A DNA stretch of 64,000 nucleotides from an uncultured Mucispirillum sp. (lineage in GTDB: Bacteria > Chrysiogenota > Deferribacteres > Deferribacterales > Mucispirillaceae). Under the pieces are notes generated by a model. The model was given only the letters and a program-made list of their open reading frames with translations, did not search any database and was not told the DNA's origin. The translations under genes and the position numbers were made by a program. Of the stretch, positions 62,489 through 64,000 are shown one piece after another. The DNA is taken from the NCBI GenBank assembly GCA_944326705.1, contig CALVEY010000012.1:1-64000 (forward strand). Reading direction: 5' to 3'. Within the stretch, counting starts at the first letter, position 1. Every line of letters begins with the position of its first letter.

Positions 62489-62773
62489 ATGGCATATATT
62501 CCACAAAACAATGGTGATGAAGAAGATAAGGACAAGTCTGTTTACAAGCAGCTTTTTAATGCTTCTACTGTTGGAATGGCTCTAGTTTCTGGTATGCTGG
62601 TTGGGGGAGCAATAGGCTATTTTTTAGATAAATGGCTTGGCACTTCCCCATGGCTTTTATTTATATTTTTAATTTTTGGTGTTATTGCAGGTATTAAAAA
62701 TGCAATACATTATATGAAAAAAGCAGGCATCACCTTAGAAGATATAAGGGACGATAAAGAAAAAAAACAATAA
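62489..62773 (+). CDS. AtpZ/AtpI-type small membrane protein
   Basis: 94 residues: charged N-terminus, two membrane helices (about 27-48 and 53-75; GMLVGGAIGYFLDKWLGTSPW is the AtpZ-like signature) and a charged tail. AtpZ, often with AtpI, is encoded at the head of ATP synthase operons and has been linked to Mg or Ca transport and to c-ring assembly. Its place before the subunit I-like gene and atpB supports the call. Starts 1 nt after hemL. Confidence 0.85.
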   Translation: MAYIPQNNGDEEDKDKSVYKQLFNASTVGMALVSGMLVGGAIGYFLDKWLGTSPWLLFIFLIFGVIAGIKNAIHYMKKAGITLEDIRDDKEKKQ

Positions 62774-62877
62774 ATCAGTGTTTTATATACACTTGTAAAC
62801 CATAAAGAAAAAACACAAAATTAGTGTAGAAAACACTTGCGAAAAAAAAATATATAATATAGTATAATAAGGGTGTG

Positions 62878-63249
62878 ATGATAAAAAGTTATAAACCTGT
62901 GCTTATAATCTCTATTATAATGTTAATATCTGGTTATACAGCATTTTATTTTTGTTATGATATAACTTATGCAAATGCTTTTTTTGCAGGTTTTATTATC
63001 ATACTTATTGATTTACTTTTACTTGCCCGCTATTTAAAAAGAGCAGTGAAGCAGGCTACCGTTACTGGTTTTCTGCTGCAAAGCTTTACAAGGTGGGTTT
63101 TTATTGGTGTTTGTATATATATATCACTTGTAGTGCTGCATTTATACAAATGGTCATTTGCACTGGGTATAATACTTCCTTTTGTGGGAGTTTTTATTAC
63201 TGGAATATATCAAATCTTTCGGGGGAAAGAAGATGGAACATCCTCTTAA
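62878..63249 (+). CDS. atpI: ATP synthase subunit I-like protein
   Basis: About 123 residues from the ATG at 62878 (a GTG just before it is too close to the AAGGG site). Four predicted membrane helices, with AFFAGFIIILIDLLLLARYL and the C-terminal GIYQIFRGKEDG. Topology, size and place before atpB match AtpI/subunit I, a chaperone for c-ring formation. Sequence of this family is weakly conserved, so the call depends on context. The end overlaps atpB by 17 nt. Confidence 0.78.
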   Translation: MIKSYKPVLIISIIMLISGYTAFYFCYDITYANAFFAGFIIILIDLLLLARYLKRAVKQATVTGFLLQSFTRWVFIGVCIYISLVVLHLYKWSFALGIILPFVGVFITGIYQIFRGKEDGTSS

Positions 63250-63904
63250 TTTGACATCATTTTTACCAGCAAGTATTCAGCATCATTATCTTCATGTAAT
63301 TATGCTTTGTGTTGCTGTATGTATTATTTTCTTTTTAGGTTTATATGTCCGCACATTACGCAGCGAGATACCTTCTAAATCACAAAACTTTTTTGAAGTT
63401 TTAGTTGGCGGTATCAGTAACTTAGCTGTAGATGTTATGGGCAAAGAAGGTAAACCTTATCTGCCAGTAGTTTTTGGTATTGGTCTTTATGTTGCAGTAT
63501 CAAACCTTATGGCACTTATTCCTGGACTTATTCCACCTACAAGTAACATGAATACAACTGCTGCTCCTGCAATATTTGTATTTTTCCTTTATAACTTTAT
63601 AGGTATTAAAAAACATGGTGCATCTTACATTAAGCACTTTTTAGGACCTTTACCTGCACTTGCACCATTTATGTTAATTATAGAATTTATCAGCCACTTA
63701 GCAAGGCCATTATCTCTTACAATGAGGCTTTTTGGTAACATCGCTGGTGAAGATTTAGTAGTGGTAATATTATTTATGCTTGTACCATTTTTATTACCAA
63801 TACCAATGTTCTTCTTAATGATATTTACAAGTATACTGCAGGCATTCGTGTTTATGATGCTGACTATGGTTTATATAGCTGGAGCTTTAGAAGAAGCTCA
63901 CTAA
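63233..63904 (+). CDS. atpB: ATP synthase Fo subunit a
   Basis: 223 residues from the ATG at 63233, which has a GGGGGAAAG site; the frame extends 17 codons upstream into the previous gene without a suitable start. Proton-path signatures: the essential arginine in LSLTMRLFGNIAGEDLV and the last-helix ILQAFVFMMLTMVYIAGALEEAH. GKEGKPYLPVVFGIGLYVAVSNLMALIPG is also typical. Works with the c-ring to turn ion flow into rotation. The remaining Fo genes should lie beyond the window. Confidence 0.96.
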   Translation: MEHPLNLTSFLPASIQHHYLHVIMLCVAVCIIFFLGLYVRTLRSEIPSKSQNFFEVLVGGISNLAVDVMGKEGKPYLPVVFGIGLYVAVSNLMALIPGLIPPTSNMNTTAAPAIFVFFLYNFIGIKKHGASYIKHFLGPLPALAPFMLIIEFISHLARPLSLTMRLFGNIAGEDLVVVILFMLVPFLLPIPMFFLMIFTSILQAFVFMMLTMVYIAGALEEAH

Positions 63905-63934
63905 TTTAGCAGCCTTTTTTCTTTATACTGTGTT

Positions 63935-63995
63935 GGAAAGTTTTTAAATTCGGTCATTTACTATTATGTAAACTCCCTTCATTTTAAAACTTTCC
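63935..63995. repeat. Inverted repeat after atpB
   Basis: GGAAAGTTTTTAAA (63935-63948) and TTTTAAAACTTTCC (63982-63995) are inverted with about 11 matched bases around a 33-nt loop. It lies between atpB and whatever follows the window. It may balance expression of atpB against the next gene. Confidence 0.45.
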
Positions 63996-64000
63996 GCCTT

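Noticed and set aside
62853-62868. Two TATAAT sequences before the atpI-like gene as promoters
   Set aside because: The possible -35 sequence TTGCGA is 10 and 20 bases away from them, both outside the working range; the region is so AT-rich that such matches are expected.
1-64000. CRISPR arrays, tRNA or rRNA genes, transposases, attachment sites
   Set aside because: No regularly spaced repeats, cloverleaf sequences, rRNA segments or transposase motifs were recognised on reading both strands.

Overview
The window is AT-rich chromosomal DNA from a Gram-negative anaerobe. It encodes a complete type II secretion system, a TolC-type exporter, Tat-exported molybdoenzyme subunits, a multihaem cytochrome and outer-membrane beta-barrels. 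The low GC, the gene content and the ribosomal protein organisation would fit Deferribacterota, for example a gut Mucispirillum. That placement is inference, because no search could be run.

Layout. 1-693 is non-coding and contains a 20-bp perfect inverted repeat centred on GGGGTACCCC. 694-5041 is a run of envelope genes (MltB-type transglycosylase, two lipoproteins, one outer-membrane barrel). 5358-18.3 kb holds the type II secretion genes as two divergent blocks: gspGHIJKLMN plus an SDR gene on the minus strand, gspCDEF on the plus strand, with a CPBP intramembrane protease between them. A hairpin terminator lies between gspG and gspH. 18.3-24.3 kb carries a LysE-type exporter, a TenI/ThiE-like protein and a TolC-HlyD-ABC2-ABC2 export cluster without an ATPase. 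24.4-26.1 kb is a CoA-disulfide reductase-rhodanese fusion.

26.4-48.9 kb is the ribosomal protein supercluster, but it is atypical. It begins at rplD (no rpsJ or rplC), has no rpmD between rpsE and rplO, and is broken between rplO and secY by about 8.4 kb of respiratory genes. That block encodes a DMSO-reductase-family catalytic subunit, a four-cluster ferredoxin subunit, a TorD-like chaperone, an outer-membrane barrel, a pentahaem cytochrome, and separately a ferric-reductase/NOX-like flavocytochrome. The catalytic gene carries a run of ten G residues that puts the best start codon out of frame with the Tat signal and the enzyme. This looks like a phase-variable switch on what may be an outer-surface respiratory chain. 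The cluster then resumes with secY-adk-map-infA-rpmJ-rpsM-rpsK-rpsD-rpoA-rplQ.

49.1-55.4 kb is a likely defence island: two diverged tandem paralogues resembling PD-(D/E)XK proteins that have lost the catalytic lysine, then an McrBC system whose N-terminal recognition domain is duplicated as a separate, nearly identical small gene. 55.5-64 kb holds an ankyrin-repeat lipoprotein (minus strand), rho, a Sir2 deacylase, an orphan ABC ATPase, a small membrane protein, hemL, and the start of the ATP synthase Fo genes (atpZ-like, atpI-like, atpB). No tRNA, rRNA, CRISPR array or transposase was recognised.
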